The notes under the pieces are model-generated. The model was given only the letters and a program-made list of their open reading frames with translations, was not told the origin of the DNA and made no database searches. Shown here in pieces: positions 45,036-53,480 of a DNA stretch of 64,000 nucleotides; within the stretch, counting starts at the first letter, position 1, and every line of letters begins with the position of its first letter. Position numbers and translations under genes: made by a program. This stretch comes from Bacteroidia bacterium (lineage in GTDB: Bacteria > Bacteroidota > Bacteroidia > Flavobacteriales > Flavobacteriaceae). The stretch is taken from the NCBI GenBank assembly GCA_030429455.1, contig JAUIFC010000001.1, positions 1-64,000 on the forward strand, in the 5' to 3' direction.

Positions 45036-46184
45036 ATGATACAACTGATAAAAAATCATTTAAAAAACATAGGCGGTTGGACAACCAATAGGAAATTGGT
45101 CTGTTTTGCTGTAGACGACTATGGCAATGTAAGAGTAAATGATAAAAAATCCTTGGATGTATTATTAAGTAATGGGTTAGAAAAGACGGATAGATTCGAC
45201 CAATTCGATAGCTTGTGTACCAAAGAAGACTACTTACAACTATTTAAAGTGTTAAAGAGTGTCAAGGACAAGAATAGTAATCCAGCAATTTTTACAACCT
45301 ATGCACTAAGTTCCAATATTGATTTTAAAAAAGTATTATCCAACGGCAAGAATTATGAATATGAACTATTACCTGCGACATATCAGAGATTAGAAAAAGA
45401 AAATCATAAATATAAGGACACATGGAATTTAGTTTTAGAAGGAATTAACTCCAAGTTGATAAAACCTCAATTCCACGGTAGAGAACATCTTAATATAAAA
45501 TTGTTTGAATACCACTTAAGAGAAAACACGGATATTTTTAGACTAAATTTAGAAAACAATTCGTATGCAGGAATACCCAAAGCACCAAAATTTCCAACAA
45601 TAGGATTCACTCAGTCTTTTTCATTTTGGGATGAGTCTGAAGTAGAGAAACACAAAGAAATAATTAAAGATGGGTTAACAAACTTTGAAAAAGTTTACGG
45701 CTATAAATCAATTACATTTACACCACCTGCTCAACAATTGCATCCAAAGTTATACAAAGACCTAGAAGCTCTAGGTGTAAAATCCATAGACAAGCCCAGA
45801 AAAGTCAAAAGACATTTGGGGCAATCCGTATATGCTTTGGAAGTTAATAAGTTGGGTATTAAGCAGAACCAAAATCACGTAAGTATGGTTAGAAATGTAG
45901 TTTTCGAACCATCAGAAAATAGGGTAAATAATTGGGTGAACTACACATTCGATCAAGTCGAAGCAGCTTTTAGAACCAAAAAACCAGCAATAATTAGTTC
46001 TCATAGAGTTAATTTTTGCGGACACATTAGCCCAGAAAATAGAGACAATAGTTTAACACAATTGGAAGAATTATTAAATAAGATTGCATCTAGATATCCT
46101 GATGTTGAGTTTATTTCTGTTGATCAACTAGCAAAAGAGATTATAAATACTAACCCGAGTCAAAAAATTAGTAGTGAAACTTAA
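45036..46184 (+). CDS. DDWG/HGREH-family protein 4, divergent polysaccharide deacetylase-like
   Basis: This 382-residue protein is the most divergent of the four paralogues. The first motif reads AVDDYGN in place of ESDDWGS, but the Asp pair is kept, as are QFHGREH, FTPPAQQLHP, RNVVFEPSE, SSHRVNFCG and YPDVEF. So the presumed metal and catalytic residues survive while the surroundings differ, suggesting a different acceptor. It comes after the acyl module, and the next gene's GTG overlaps its end by 11 nt. Confidence 0.62.
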   Translation: MIQLIKNHLKNIGGWTTNRKLVCFAVDDYGNVRVNDKKSLDVLLSNGLEKTDRFDQFDSLCTKEDYLQLFKVLKSVKDKNSNPAIFTTYALSSNIDFKKVLSNGKNYEYELLPATYQRLEKENHKYKDTWNLVLEGINSKLIKPQFHGREHLNIKLFEYHLRENTDIFRLNLENNSYAGIPKAPKFPTIGFTQSFSFWDESEVEKHKEIIKDGLTNFEKVYGYKSITFTPPAQQLHPKLYKDLEALGVKSIDKPRKVKRHLGQSVYALEVNKLGIKQNQNHVSMVRNVVFEPSENRVNNWVNYTFDQVEAAFRTKKPAIISSHRVNFCGHISPENRDNSLTQLEELLNKIASRYPDVEFISVDQLAKEIINTNPSQKISSET

Positions 46185-47160
46185 GCGATTATTATATTTC
46201 TTTTATTATCTCAAAAAAATGAATTGGGATCTACTAAGAAAATTTCAAAATTATTTGAAATCTAAGTATAATATTTCTGTAGTTAAGCAATGGTATGATA
46301 TATTAATCAATTCTCTGAAATATAATATTTCAATTTTAGAGTATTATCAGTTTGGTTTTTTTAAGATGTCTCATCAAGAAAAACTAAGTTGGGCTGGCAC
46401 TGGTACAATGTACGAGTTTCAACTAAAAGCAAACCCACCTAAAGAAAGAGAAATATTAGACGATAAACGTTTATTTAATCAGAAGTATTCAAAATTTATA
46501 CCTAATAAAATTTTTCCATTGGATAAATTGAATCCTACTGTAATTAAAGATCTCTTACAGAATAAAAAATTGGTTTTTAAAGATGCAACTGGGAAATGTG
46601 GTTCAGGAGTTTTGATTAAGAATACCAGTGAATTAAGTGAAGACACGTTCATACAGTTTATGGAAAAGGAAGGGTTTGATATGGTAGAGACATTTATCAA
46701 ACAACACGAAAAAATAAATTCACTATCGCCGTCGGCGGTTAATACGATAAGAATTTTCACTAATATTAATGAAAAAGGAGAAGTAGAAATACTAGGTTGT
46801 AGAATGAGAATATCTGTAGATTGTGAGGTGGATAATATGGCTGCTGGAAATCTTGCAGCCCCAATCGATACGAATACAGGAATAATAAATGGTTCTGGAG
46901 TATATTCTGACATTACAAAGACCGAAGAATCTGTGCATCCAATTACTGGAACGCCTATAATTGGTTTTGAAATTCCTTGTTGGAAAGAGATTTTAGACAT
47001 GGTAAAAGAAGCTTCTCTCATGTACCCTCAAAACAAGTCAATTGGTTGGGATGTTGTTCTAACAGAAAACGGGCCAGGATTGATAGAAGGTAACCATGAT
47101 TGGTGTAAGTTAGTTTGGCAATTGCCGGTGAATAAAGGTTTAAAAGAATTGTTGAATTAA
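46174..47160 (+). CDS. Sugar-transfer-associated ATP-grasp protein
   Basis: This 328-residue protein belongs to the ATPgrasp_ST group: LVFKDATGKCGSGVLIKN (ATP lysine and glycine loop), SAVNTIRIFTNINEKGE, then NMAAGNLAAPID and IGWDVVLTENGPGLIEGNHD with the metal-binding Glu and Asn. Family genes cluster with sugar transferases, and the ligated substrate is unknown. The GTG start overlaps the upstream gene by 11 nt; an ATG at 46219 is an alternative. The next gene, an initiating sugar transferase, overlaps by one base. Confidence 0.82.
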   Translation: MKLKRLLYFFYYLKKMNWDLLRKFQNYLKSKYNISVVKQWYDILINSLKYNISILEYYQFGFFKMSHQEKLSWAGTGTMYEFQLKANPPKEREILDDKRLFNQKYSKFIPNKIFPLDKLNPTVIKDLLQNKKLVFKDATGKCGSGVLIKNTSELSEDTFIQFMEKEGFDMVETFIKQHEKINSLSPSAVNTIRIFTNINEKGEVEILGCRMRISVDCEVDNMAAGNLAAPIDTNTGIINGSGVYSDITKTEESVHPITGTPIIGFEIPCWKEILDMVKEASLMYPQNKSIGWDVVLTENGPGLIEGNHDWCKLVWQLPVNKGLKELLN

Positions 47161-47777
47161 TGAAAGGAAATATATATCTAAATATCATCAAGCCAGCTAT
47201 AGATTTTCTACTTAGTTTACTTTTTCTTATTATTTTAAGTCCTGTTTTTTTTATTGTTTTAGTATTATTGTCTATCGTTAACAGTGGTAAACCATTCTTT
47301 TTTCATGAAAGACCAGGTAAGGATGAGCGAATTTTTAAAGTGATAAAATTTAAAACCATGACGGATAAAAAGGATAGTAATGGCAAATTACTTCCGGATA
47401 ATGAAAGGATCACAAAAGTAGGTGCATTTATTAGAAAAACATCTCTTGACGAAATCCCTCAGTTGATAAATGTACTATTGGGAGATATGAGTTTAGTAGG
47501 GCCACGACCTCTTCTTGTCAGATATTTAGACCTTTATTCTGATGACCAGAAGAGAAGACATTGGGTTAAGCCCGGTATAACTGGATTAGCACAAGTTAGT
47601 GGTAGAAATTCTATTCCTTGGAAAAGAAAATTTGAATTAGATATACAATATGTCGATAATCTTTCTTTCAATTTAGATGCTAAGATTATTATGCATACGA
47701 TTAATAAAGTAATTAAAAGAGAAGGTGTCAATCAAACAAGCGAAAGACCAATGCAACCCTTTAATAGTCAAAATTAA
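47160..47777 (+). CDS. PglC-like phosphoglycosyl transferase (copy 1)
   Basis: This 205-residue protein has one N-terminal re-entrant membrane segment (residues 10-40) and the monotopic PGT motifs FKVIKFKTM, RKTSLDEIPQLINVLLGDMS with the catalytic Asp-Glu pair, LVGPRPL and KPGITGLAQVSGRN. It starts glycan assembly by moving a phospho-sugar from a UDP-sugar to undecaprenyl phosphate. UDP-di-N-acetylated 6-deoxysugars are common substrates for short forms. A second PGT lies at 49755. Confidence 0.92.
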   Translation: MKGNIYLNIIKPAIDFLLSLLFLIILSPVFFIVLVLLSIVNSGKPFFFHERPGKDERIFKVIKFKTMTDKKDSNGKLLPDNERITKVGAFIRKTSLDEIPQLINVLLGDMSLVGPRPLLVRYLDLYSDDQKRRHWVKPGITGLAQVSGRNSIPWKRKFELDIQYVDNLSFNLDAKIIMHTINKVIKREGVNQTSERPMQPFNSQN

Positions 47778-47789
47778 AAAAACAAAACT

Positions 47790-48854
47790 ATGAACATCTT
47801 AATAAACGGAGTCGGTGGACCAACACCAAGAAGTATAGCAAGAACTTTAAGACAGTTCACAGATTACAAAAATCTTAAACTTTTTGGTACAGACATCAAT
47901 AGATTGGCTTATGGTCTATATGAAAGTGATTTGTATGATAAGACTTTTATAGTACCACCAGCAAAGCATGAAGATTATTGGACTACCATAGAACAAATTA
48001 TTAAAGAGAACAACATAGAGTTAGCTTTGGTACATCCAGAACTCGAAGTGTTAGAGTGGTCAAGAAGACATACAGAAACAAATGATTTGCCATGTAAAGC
48101 CTTTTTGCCAAATCATGAGTTATGTAAAGTGCTTATCGACAAATCAAGAATGACAGAATTACTTGAGCAAACCGATTTAGTTCCAAAATCTTATGTTTTT
48201 AATTCAGGAATTCAAGATTTCACGGAGCTTGAAACAACATTGAAGTATCCGTTTTGGGTTAGGGCTACAGAAGGTTCAAGTGGGTTGGGCTCTTTAAAAG
48301 TAAACGATCGGGCAGAACTCCAGAATTGGATAAATATAAACCCTAAAGTTGATGTTTTCATAAGTAGTACATTTTTGCCAGGAAGAAATTTAGGAGTAAA
48401 ATTATTGTACTATAAAGGGAAATTAATTCGCTCTGCCTCAGCAGAAAGAGTTAAGTATATTATGTCAAAGGTTGCACCTTCTGGTATAACAGGTAATACA
48501 AGTTATGGCAGATTGTTAAATGAACAAAATCTTGTCGATGTTGCTGATGAGGCAATGCAAATATTATTTAAAAAATTAGGCGTCGAACAACATGGATTTT
48601 TCACAGCCGATTTTAAGGAAGATGAAAATGGGAAACCATATCTAACAGAAGTCAATGTTCGAATGGTAGCCTTTAATCTAGCTTTTGCCGCTGGAGGAGC
48701 AAATTTTACCAAAGACATCGTTGATCTGCTAATGGATGATACTTCTGTTACTCAAGAGTATAAAATGTACGAATTTGAACCTGAGACAATTTTTCTAAGG
48801 GATGTAGACGCAATCCCATTACTCATGAAAGAAAGCGATTTATTTCCGAAATGA
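47790..48854 (+). CDS. ATP-grasp (CPSase/PylC-like) ligase
   Basis: This 354-residue protein has an N-terminal Rossmann-like domain (ILINGVGGPTPRSIARTL) and an ATP-grasp domain with YPFWVRATEGSSGLGSL (ATP-binding) and PYLTEVNVRMVAF (metal-binding Glu and Asn). In polysaccharide loci this kind often accompanies PglC-like transferases and is thought to modify a sugar with an amino acid or carboxylate. The last codons overlap the PurU start by 4 nt (ATGA), so the two are likely translated as a pair. The substrate is not known. Confidence 0.78.
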   Translation: MNILINGVGGPTPRSIARTLRQFTDYKNLKLFGTDINRLAYGLYESDLYDKTFIVPPAKHEDYWTTIEQIIKENNIELALVHPELEVLEWSRRHTETNDLPCKAFLPNHELCKVLIDKSRMTELLEQTDLVPKSYVFNSGIQDFTELETTLKYPFWVRATEGSSGLGSLKVNDRAELQNWININPKVDVFISSTFLPGRNLGVKLLYYKGKLIRSASAERVKYIMSKVAPSGITGNTSYGRLLNEQNLVDVADEAMQILFKKLGVEQHGFFTADFKEDENGKPYLTEVNVRMVAFNLAFAAGGANFTKDIVDLLMDDTSVTQEYKMYEFEPETIFLRDVDAIPLLMKESDLFPK

Positions 48855-49708
48855 ATTCTTCTATAATTCTTCTGATTTATTGCAAGGATAGTAGAAATAT
48901 TATTGCAAAGGTCACTAATTTTATTTCGGATAATTCTGGAAACATTACCTACTTAGACCAGCATGTAGATAAGGATCAAAATATCTTTTTCATGAGGTTG
49001 GAGTTCGAAATTACAGGTGACAACTTTTCAATTGACGAGTTTAAATTAAAATTTGAAAGTGATTTATCCGAGAAATTTGATATGAACTGGAGTATGGCTA
49101 CTTCTCAGGACAGATTGAAAATGGCTATTTTTGTATCAAAATATGATCATTGTTTATACGATTTATTGGCAAGGTACAGATCAAACGAACTGAATGTTGA
49201 AATACCATTTATAGTAAGCAATCATCCAGATTTAAAATTAATTTCAGATAATTTTGAAATTCCGTTTTACCATATACCAGTTGCCAAAGAAACAAAAGCC
49301 CAAGCAGAAGAAAAGCAGCTTGAACTATTACAAGAGCATAACATAGACTTTGTTGTTTTGGCAAGGTACATGCAAATAGTGACACCAAAACTAATTGACA
49401 GATTTGCTAACAAAATTATAAACATTCATCACTCCTTTTTGCCTGCTTTTGTTGGTGCAAAGCCTTATCATTCTGCCTTTAAAAGAGGGGTTAAAATTAT
49501 TGGAGCTACGAGTCATTATATAACCGAAGACTTGGATGCAGGTCCTATAATAGCGCAAGATGTTTCTCCAGTTTCACATACATATTCCATAAAAGATTTA
49601 ATTGCTAAAGGCAGAGATTTAGAAAAAATAGTCTTGTCCAATGCTGTAAAGCTTCATTCTGACAGAAAAGTAATGGTATATAATAATAAGACAGTTATCT
49701 TTTCTTAG
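48851..49708 (+). CDS. purU: Formyltetrahydrofolate deformylase
   Basis: This 285-residue protein has an N-terminal ACT domain (residues 1-85) and a formyltransferase-fold domain with VLARYMQIVTPKLI, NIINIH-type IINIHHSFLPAF (catalytic Asn and His) and GATSHYITEDLDAGPI with the Asp. This is the full PurU layout; PurU releases formate from 10-formyl-THF to free folate. Finding it inside a glycan locus, coupled to an ATP-grasp gene, is unusual. It may serve sugar metabolism through formate/THF balance or be a housekeeping gene captured by the operon. A direct sugar formyltransferase would lack the ACT domain. Confidence 0.88.
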   Translation: MNSSIILLIYCKDSRNIIAKVTNFISDNSGNITYLDQHVDKDQNIFFMRLEFEITGDNFSIDEFKLKFESDLSEKFDMNWSMATSQDRLKMAIFVSKYDHCLYDLLARYRSNELNVEIPFIVSNHPDLKLISDNFEIPFYHIPVAKETKAQAEEKQLELLQEHNIDFVVLARYMQIVTPKLIDRFANKIINIHHSFLPAFVGAKPYHSAFKRGVKIIGATSHYITEDLDAGPIIAQDVSPVSHTYSIKDLIAKGRDLEKIVLSNAVKLHSDRKVMVYNNKTVIFS

Positions 49709-49754
49709 TTCTAACTCTTTCATTTTAAATTAGAAAAGCAAAGTTAGATTTCAA

Positions 49755-50333
49755 TTGTTGCAAAAAAGAGTTTTCGACGTATTTTGTTCATTCATAGGTT
49801 TGACTCTATTGTTCGTTCCATTGGTAATAATTTTAGTTGTTACCTCAATTGACACAAAATCTTTTGGAGTAATTGCTCAAACTCGAATTGGCCTATATGC
49901 TAAAAAATTCAAACTTTTTAAGTTTAAAACCATGAAAGATGATGAGTTTTCTAACAATTACACTACAACCATAAATGATCCCAGAGTAACAAAAATTGGC
50001 AGATTTTTACGTAAAACGAAATTAGATGAATTGCCTCAGCTATGGAATGTTTTAATTGGTGATATGAGTTTGGTAGGACCGCGACCCGATGTTCCTGGTT
50101 ATGCGGACAAGCTCAAGGGAGAGGATAGAATAGTTTTAACTGTAAGACCGGGCATTACTGGACCTGCATCGCTTTACTTTAAAAATGAAGAAACTTTATT
50201 GGCCAAACAAAACGACCCTAAACGGTATAATGATGAGGTCATTTGGCCTCAAAAAGTAAAAATTAATAGAAATTATATTTTAGAATACTCTTTCAAAAAG
50301 GACTTGATGTACATCTTTAAGACCATAATCTAA
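49755..50333 (+). CDS. PglC-like phosphoglycosyl transferase (copy 2)
   Basis: This 192-residue protein starts at TTG. It has an N-terminal hydrophobic hairpin (residues 8-32) and PGT motifs FKLFKFKTM, RKTKLDELPQLWNVLIGDMS, LVGPRPDVPGYAD and RPGITGPASL. It differs from the copy at 47160 in the late region (GPASLYF instead of GLAQVSG), which is typical of the WcaJ/WbaP-like short form acting on other sugars. Two PGTs in the same locus imply two initiating sugars or two glycans. Confidence 0.92.
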   Translation: MLQKRVFDVFCSFIGLTLLFVPLVIILVVTSIDTKSFGVIAQTRIGLYAKKFKLFKFKTMKDDEFSNNYTTTINDPRVTKIGRFLRKTKLDELPQLWNVLIGDMSLVGPRPDVPGYADKLKGEDRIVLTVRPGITGPASLYFKNEETLLAKQNDPKRYNDEVIWPQKVKINRNYILEYSFKKDLMYIFKTII

Positions 50334-50493
50334 TCTCTTTGATTGGTTTGAAGGTATGTGTAATGCCTTTTCGAAGTATTTTTAGTAATTGTAAAAAAGG
50401 TGAAAAAAATGATTAGGAATTACTTTATATATTGCAATTTTAAAATCAAAATGCACGCGATTTTTTATATTAAAATACAGAAAACTAAATAAA

Positions 50494-51495
50494 GTGAAAT
50501 CAGAAGTTTTTCAAAAGTTACTAAACAAAAAAGTTCTTGTTACGGGCGCAGCTGGATTTATCGGTTCTAATTTGTGTGAATATTTGTTGAACAACAATGT
50601 TCATGTCAGAGCACTTGACAATTTTGCGACTGGTCATAAGCACAATTTAAATAGCATCTTGGAGCATCCAAATTTTGAATTTGTCGAAGGAGATATAAGG
50701 GATTTGGAGACTTGTCAGAAGACATGTAAAGGTATCGATTTTGTACTGCACCAGGCAGCTCTAGGTTCTGTACCTCGTTCAATCGAAGACCCTATAACTT
50801 CGAATCAGGCTAATATCAATGGTTTTCTTAACATGCTTGTGGCTTCAAGAGATCAACGGGTAAAACGTTTTGTATATGCGGCAAGTTCTTCCACCTACGG
50901 CGATTCCAAATCTTTACCAAAAGTTGAAGATGTTATTGGAAACCCACTTTCGCCTTATGCAATTACAAAGTATGTAAACGAATTATATGCTCAAAATTTT
51001 AAATTGACATACGATTTAGATACAATTGGTTTAAGGTATTTTAATGTGTTTGGTAGAAAACAGGACCCAAACGGCGCATATGCCGCAGTTATTCCAAAGT
51101 TTGTCATCAAATTGATAAACCACGAAAGCCCGAGAATTAATGGCGACGGAACTTATTCAAGAGATTTTACCTACATCGATAATGTCATTCAGATGAATGT
51201 GCTTGCTATTACCACAGAAAATCACGATGCTTTGAATCAAGTTTATAATACCGCCGTTGGCGACAGAACAACCATAAAGGATATGGCTGAGCTATTGAAG
51301 CAATACCTTTCAGAATTTGATTCGGACATCAGCAAAGTTGAAATAACACATGGTCCTAACCGAAAGGGAGACGTACCACACTCTTTAGCTTCTATCGAAA
51401 AAGCTCAAAAATTGATGGGCTATCAACCGTCACATGAGTTTAAAAAAGGATTAAAGGAAGCTGTGAAATGGTACTGGAAAACTTACAAAAAATAA
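50494..51495 (+). CDS. UDP-N-acetylhexosamine 4-epimerase-like SDR (WbpP/TviC type)
   Basis: This 333-residue protein starts at GTG. It has the NAD motif VTGAAGFIGSNLCEYLL, ASSSTYGDS, and YAITKYVNELYA with the catalytic Tyr-x3-Lys. NVFGRKQDPNGAYAAVIPKF is diagnostic of the WbpP/TviC group, which converts UDP-GlcNAc to UDP-GalNAc or their uronates. It is the last gene of the polysaccharide locus and is followed by a strong terminator. Uronate use would agree with the WbpB-D-E-like set upstream. A general 4-epimerase is the safe description. Confidence 0.87.
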   Translation: MKSEVFQKLLNKKVLVTGAAGFIGSNLCEYLLNNNVHVRALDNFATGHKHNLNSILEHPNFEFVEGDIRDLETCQKTCKGIDFVLHQAALGSVPRSIEDPITSNQANINGFLNMLVASRDQRVKRFVYAASSSTYGDSKSLPKVEDVIGNPLSPYAITKYVNELYAQNFKLTYDLDTIGLRYFNVFGRKQDPNGAYAAVIPKFVIKLINHESPRINGDGTYSRDFTYIDNVIQMNVLAITTENHDALNQVYNTAVGDRTTIKDMAELLKQYLSEFDSDISKVEITHGPNRKGDVPHSLASIEKAQKLMGYQPSHEFKKGLKEAVKWYWKTYKK

Positions 51496-51517
51496 GCTAA
51501 GGAATTTTTCCTAAAGT

Positions 51518-51560
51518 ACAAATAAGCTGTCTCGATATGGAGACAGCTTATTTGTTTTTA
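51518..51560 (+). terminator. Strong rho-independent terminator closing the polysaccharide locus
   Basis: A 16-bp perfect stem (51518-51533 pairing with 51540-51555, loop 51534-51539) is followed by T-rich DNA. It lies 22 bp after the epimerase stop and is by far the strongest hairpin noticed in the window, so transcription of the locus should end here. Confidence 0.88.
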
Positions 51561-51701
51561 TTAGGTTTTGGAATTAGGCATAAACGCAATAGTTTTTATA
51601 GCTAAGCAGTTTATGTCATGTGTTAATCCATGTTTATCGATTTTTTTTTTTGTTTTTGATAAAGAACCTCAATTTCGTCTAGAATTTTAAATCAAATAGA
51701 T

Positions 51702-52385
51702 ATGAAAACAAAAAGTGTAATTTTCTTATTAGGACTTTTATTCCTAAATTCATGTATAGTGAGGTCACTGAATCCCTTCTATACACAAGACAAGATTAAA
51801 TATGAACCTGCTTTGTTAGGAGAATGGACCACTAAAACCTCAAAATGGAAATTTCAATCTTTTAAGATGCTTTGGCTTGAAGACAAAAAGAAAGATAAAC
51901 AAATCTCCCTAGAAGATAAACAAATCTTTGAGCTATATAAAGATTCTTATATTGTTGAATATCAAAAAACAAGCAGTTCAAATAAAATAGAAGATATGGG
52001 ATTTAGCAATTTTGTAGTTACACCTTTTAAAGTGAATGATGATATTTTGTTGAATTTTTATCCTTTGGAATACGAAACAGAAAGTCTAGACAATCTTGTG
52101 GCTCAACATATTTTGAATACCAATTCTGTTTGTCTCGTTGAATTTTTAGAAAAAGGAATGATTAAATTAAAATGGCTTGATGAAGACGTAATAAACCGTC
52201 TAATTGATGAGGAAAAGTTGAAGATTAAACATGAAAAAATTGGGATTGACCAGAGCGATTTAATTTTAACAGCAAGTAGCGAAGAATTATATCGCTTCTT
52301 AGAAAAGTTTTTAAAATCTGATATTGAAGATAAATGGGAGCAAGATCAAACTTACACCTTAAACAAAATAGATGTTAGAGATTGA
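51702..52385 (+). CDS. Hypothetical lipoprotein
   Basis: This 227-residue protein begins with a basic start, a hydrophobic core and the lipobox FLNSC, so it should be lipidated at Cys18 and exported. The mature part has ALLGEWTTKTSKWKFQS and a mostly beta, lysine- and glutamate-rich sequence without a family I recognise. Its stop lies inside the next gene (14-nt overlap), so it is co-translated with a histidine kinase. It might supply a signal to that kinase, though nothing in the sequence proves it. Confidence 0.7.
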   Translation: MKTKSVIFLLGLLFLNSCIVRSLNPFYTQDKIKYEPALLGEWTTKTSKWKFQSFKMLWLEDKKKDKQISLEDKQIFELYKDSYIVEYQKTSSSNKIEDMGFSNFVVTPFKVNDDILLNFYPLEYETESLDNLVAQHILNTNSVCLVEFLEKGMIKLKWLDEDVINRLIDEEKLKIKHEKIGIDQSDLILTASSEELYRFLEKFLKSDIEDKWEQDQTYTLNKIDVRD

Positions 52386-53430
52386 TCCCTTAGCATATCT
52401 TAACAAATCTAAATCCCGTAGGACAATTATATTCCATCTTGTCTTATGGGTTTTAGCGTTTACTATTCTGGTATTTGTTTTTACTAAAGGCAAAATACCT
52501 GTAACAATTGATTATTACTATACCCTTATTTTTTTGTGTTTTCTAGCTATTCCAGCATTATTAAATTTTCATGTCCTTATTCCATACCTCTTGAAAAAGG
52601 AAATGTACACCTATTATATCATCGGGATTGTAAGTTTGGGCTTAAGTTTTGGCGTGTTTATAAAAGCCTTTTACCTTGAGGTTATCGACTATATTTTTCC
52701 GAATTACTTTTTTATTTCTTACATCTCGGGTAAGGACTTTTATTTAGTTTTTAGCATCTTCTTAGTTGCATCAACATTATTAAAGCTGGCGCAAGATTGG
52801 GTGTATTTCAACAGAACAGAAAATGACATTTTGAAACTCAGAAATCTTCAGGTAGAATCACAGCTCAATGCATTACGATCGCAAATAAATCCACATTTTT
52901 TATTTAACAGCTTAAATGTTATTTATTCCATGGCTTTAAGCAATAAAGCAAATATGACCACTGCAATCGTCGAATTATCGGACATTCTTAGATATGTTAT
53001 CTACGATGCGAATACTGAACGAATTTTACTTAAAAAAGAACTGGATTTAATCAATAGTTATGTAGCATTTCAAAAACATCGGGTAAAAACAGAAGTGTTT
53101 TTTCAAAAAAGTATCGAAGATGAAAATTATAAAATATATCCGATGCTTTTACTGCCACTTATCGAAAATGCTTATAAATACGGTGCTTCTTCTCAGTCTG
53201 TTTCAAATCCTATTGAAATAAGTATTAGTCAAAAAAACAAACAACTCTTATTTACAATTAAAAATCAAAAATTAAATACTAATTTAAACCTTGATAAGAA
53301 TTATTCTGGCGTCGGCATATCAACCTTAAAGAAAAATCTGTCCTTAGTATATCCAAAGAGGCATAGTTTTAAGATTGATCAAACCAAAGATTATTTTCAA
53401 GCTTCGTTAACAATCAACAGCTTTGAATAA
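52372..53430 (+). CDS. LytS/YehU-type sensor histidine kinase
   Basis: This 352-residue membrane kinase has four predicted transmembrane helices (about residues 18-38, 48-72, 80-102, 123-142), then a short coiled region and the His_kinase motif LRSQINPHFLFNSLN with His175. The ATP-binding part shows LLPLIENAYKYG (N-box) and GVGISTLKKNL. Such kinases pair with LytTR response regulators. The likely partner is encoded at 54924, beyond a MATE gene. The ligand is unknown. Confidence 0.88.
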   Translation: MLEIDPLAYLNKSKSRRTIIFHLVLWVLAFTILVFVFTKGKIPVTIDYYYTLIFLCFLAIPALLNFHVLIPYLLKKEMYTYYIIGIVSLGLSFGVFIKAFYLEVIDYIFPNYFFISYISGKDFYLVFSIFLVASTLLKLAQDWVYFNRTENDILKLRNLQVESQLNALRSQINPHFLFNSLNVIYSMALSNKANMTTAIVELSDILRYVIYDANTERILLKKELDLINSYVAFQKHRVKTEVFFQKSIEDENYKIYPMLLLPLIENAYKYGASSQSVSNPIEISISQKNKQLLFTIKNQKLNTNLNLDKNYSGVGISTLKKNLSLVYPKRHSFKIDQTKDYFQASLTINSFE

Positions 53431-53433
53431 CTT

Positions 53434-53451
53434 TACAAACAAATGTTTGTA
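53434..53451. promoter_or_regulatory. 18-bp palindrome, candidate operator before the MATE gene
   Basis: TACAAAC-AAAT-GTTTGTA is a perfect 7-bp inverted repeat with a 4-bp centre, located between the kinase stop (53430) and the TTG start of the MATE gene (53481). This spacing and symmetry are typical of TetR/AcrR-type operators, which often control efflux genes. No TetR gene is nearby, so the binder would be encoded elsewhere. Confidence 0.45.
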
Positions 53452-53480
53452 TATTTATGATTACCTAAAAAGCAAAGACC

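Noticed and set aside
46479-47021. A 180-codon minus-strand open frame inside the sugar-transfer ATP-grasp gene
   Set aside because: It runs antisense to a gene with clear ATP-grasp motifs, has no recognisable domain and is explained by the codon bias of the real gene.
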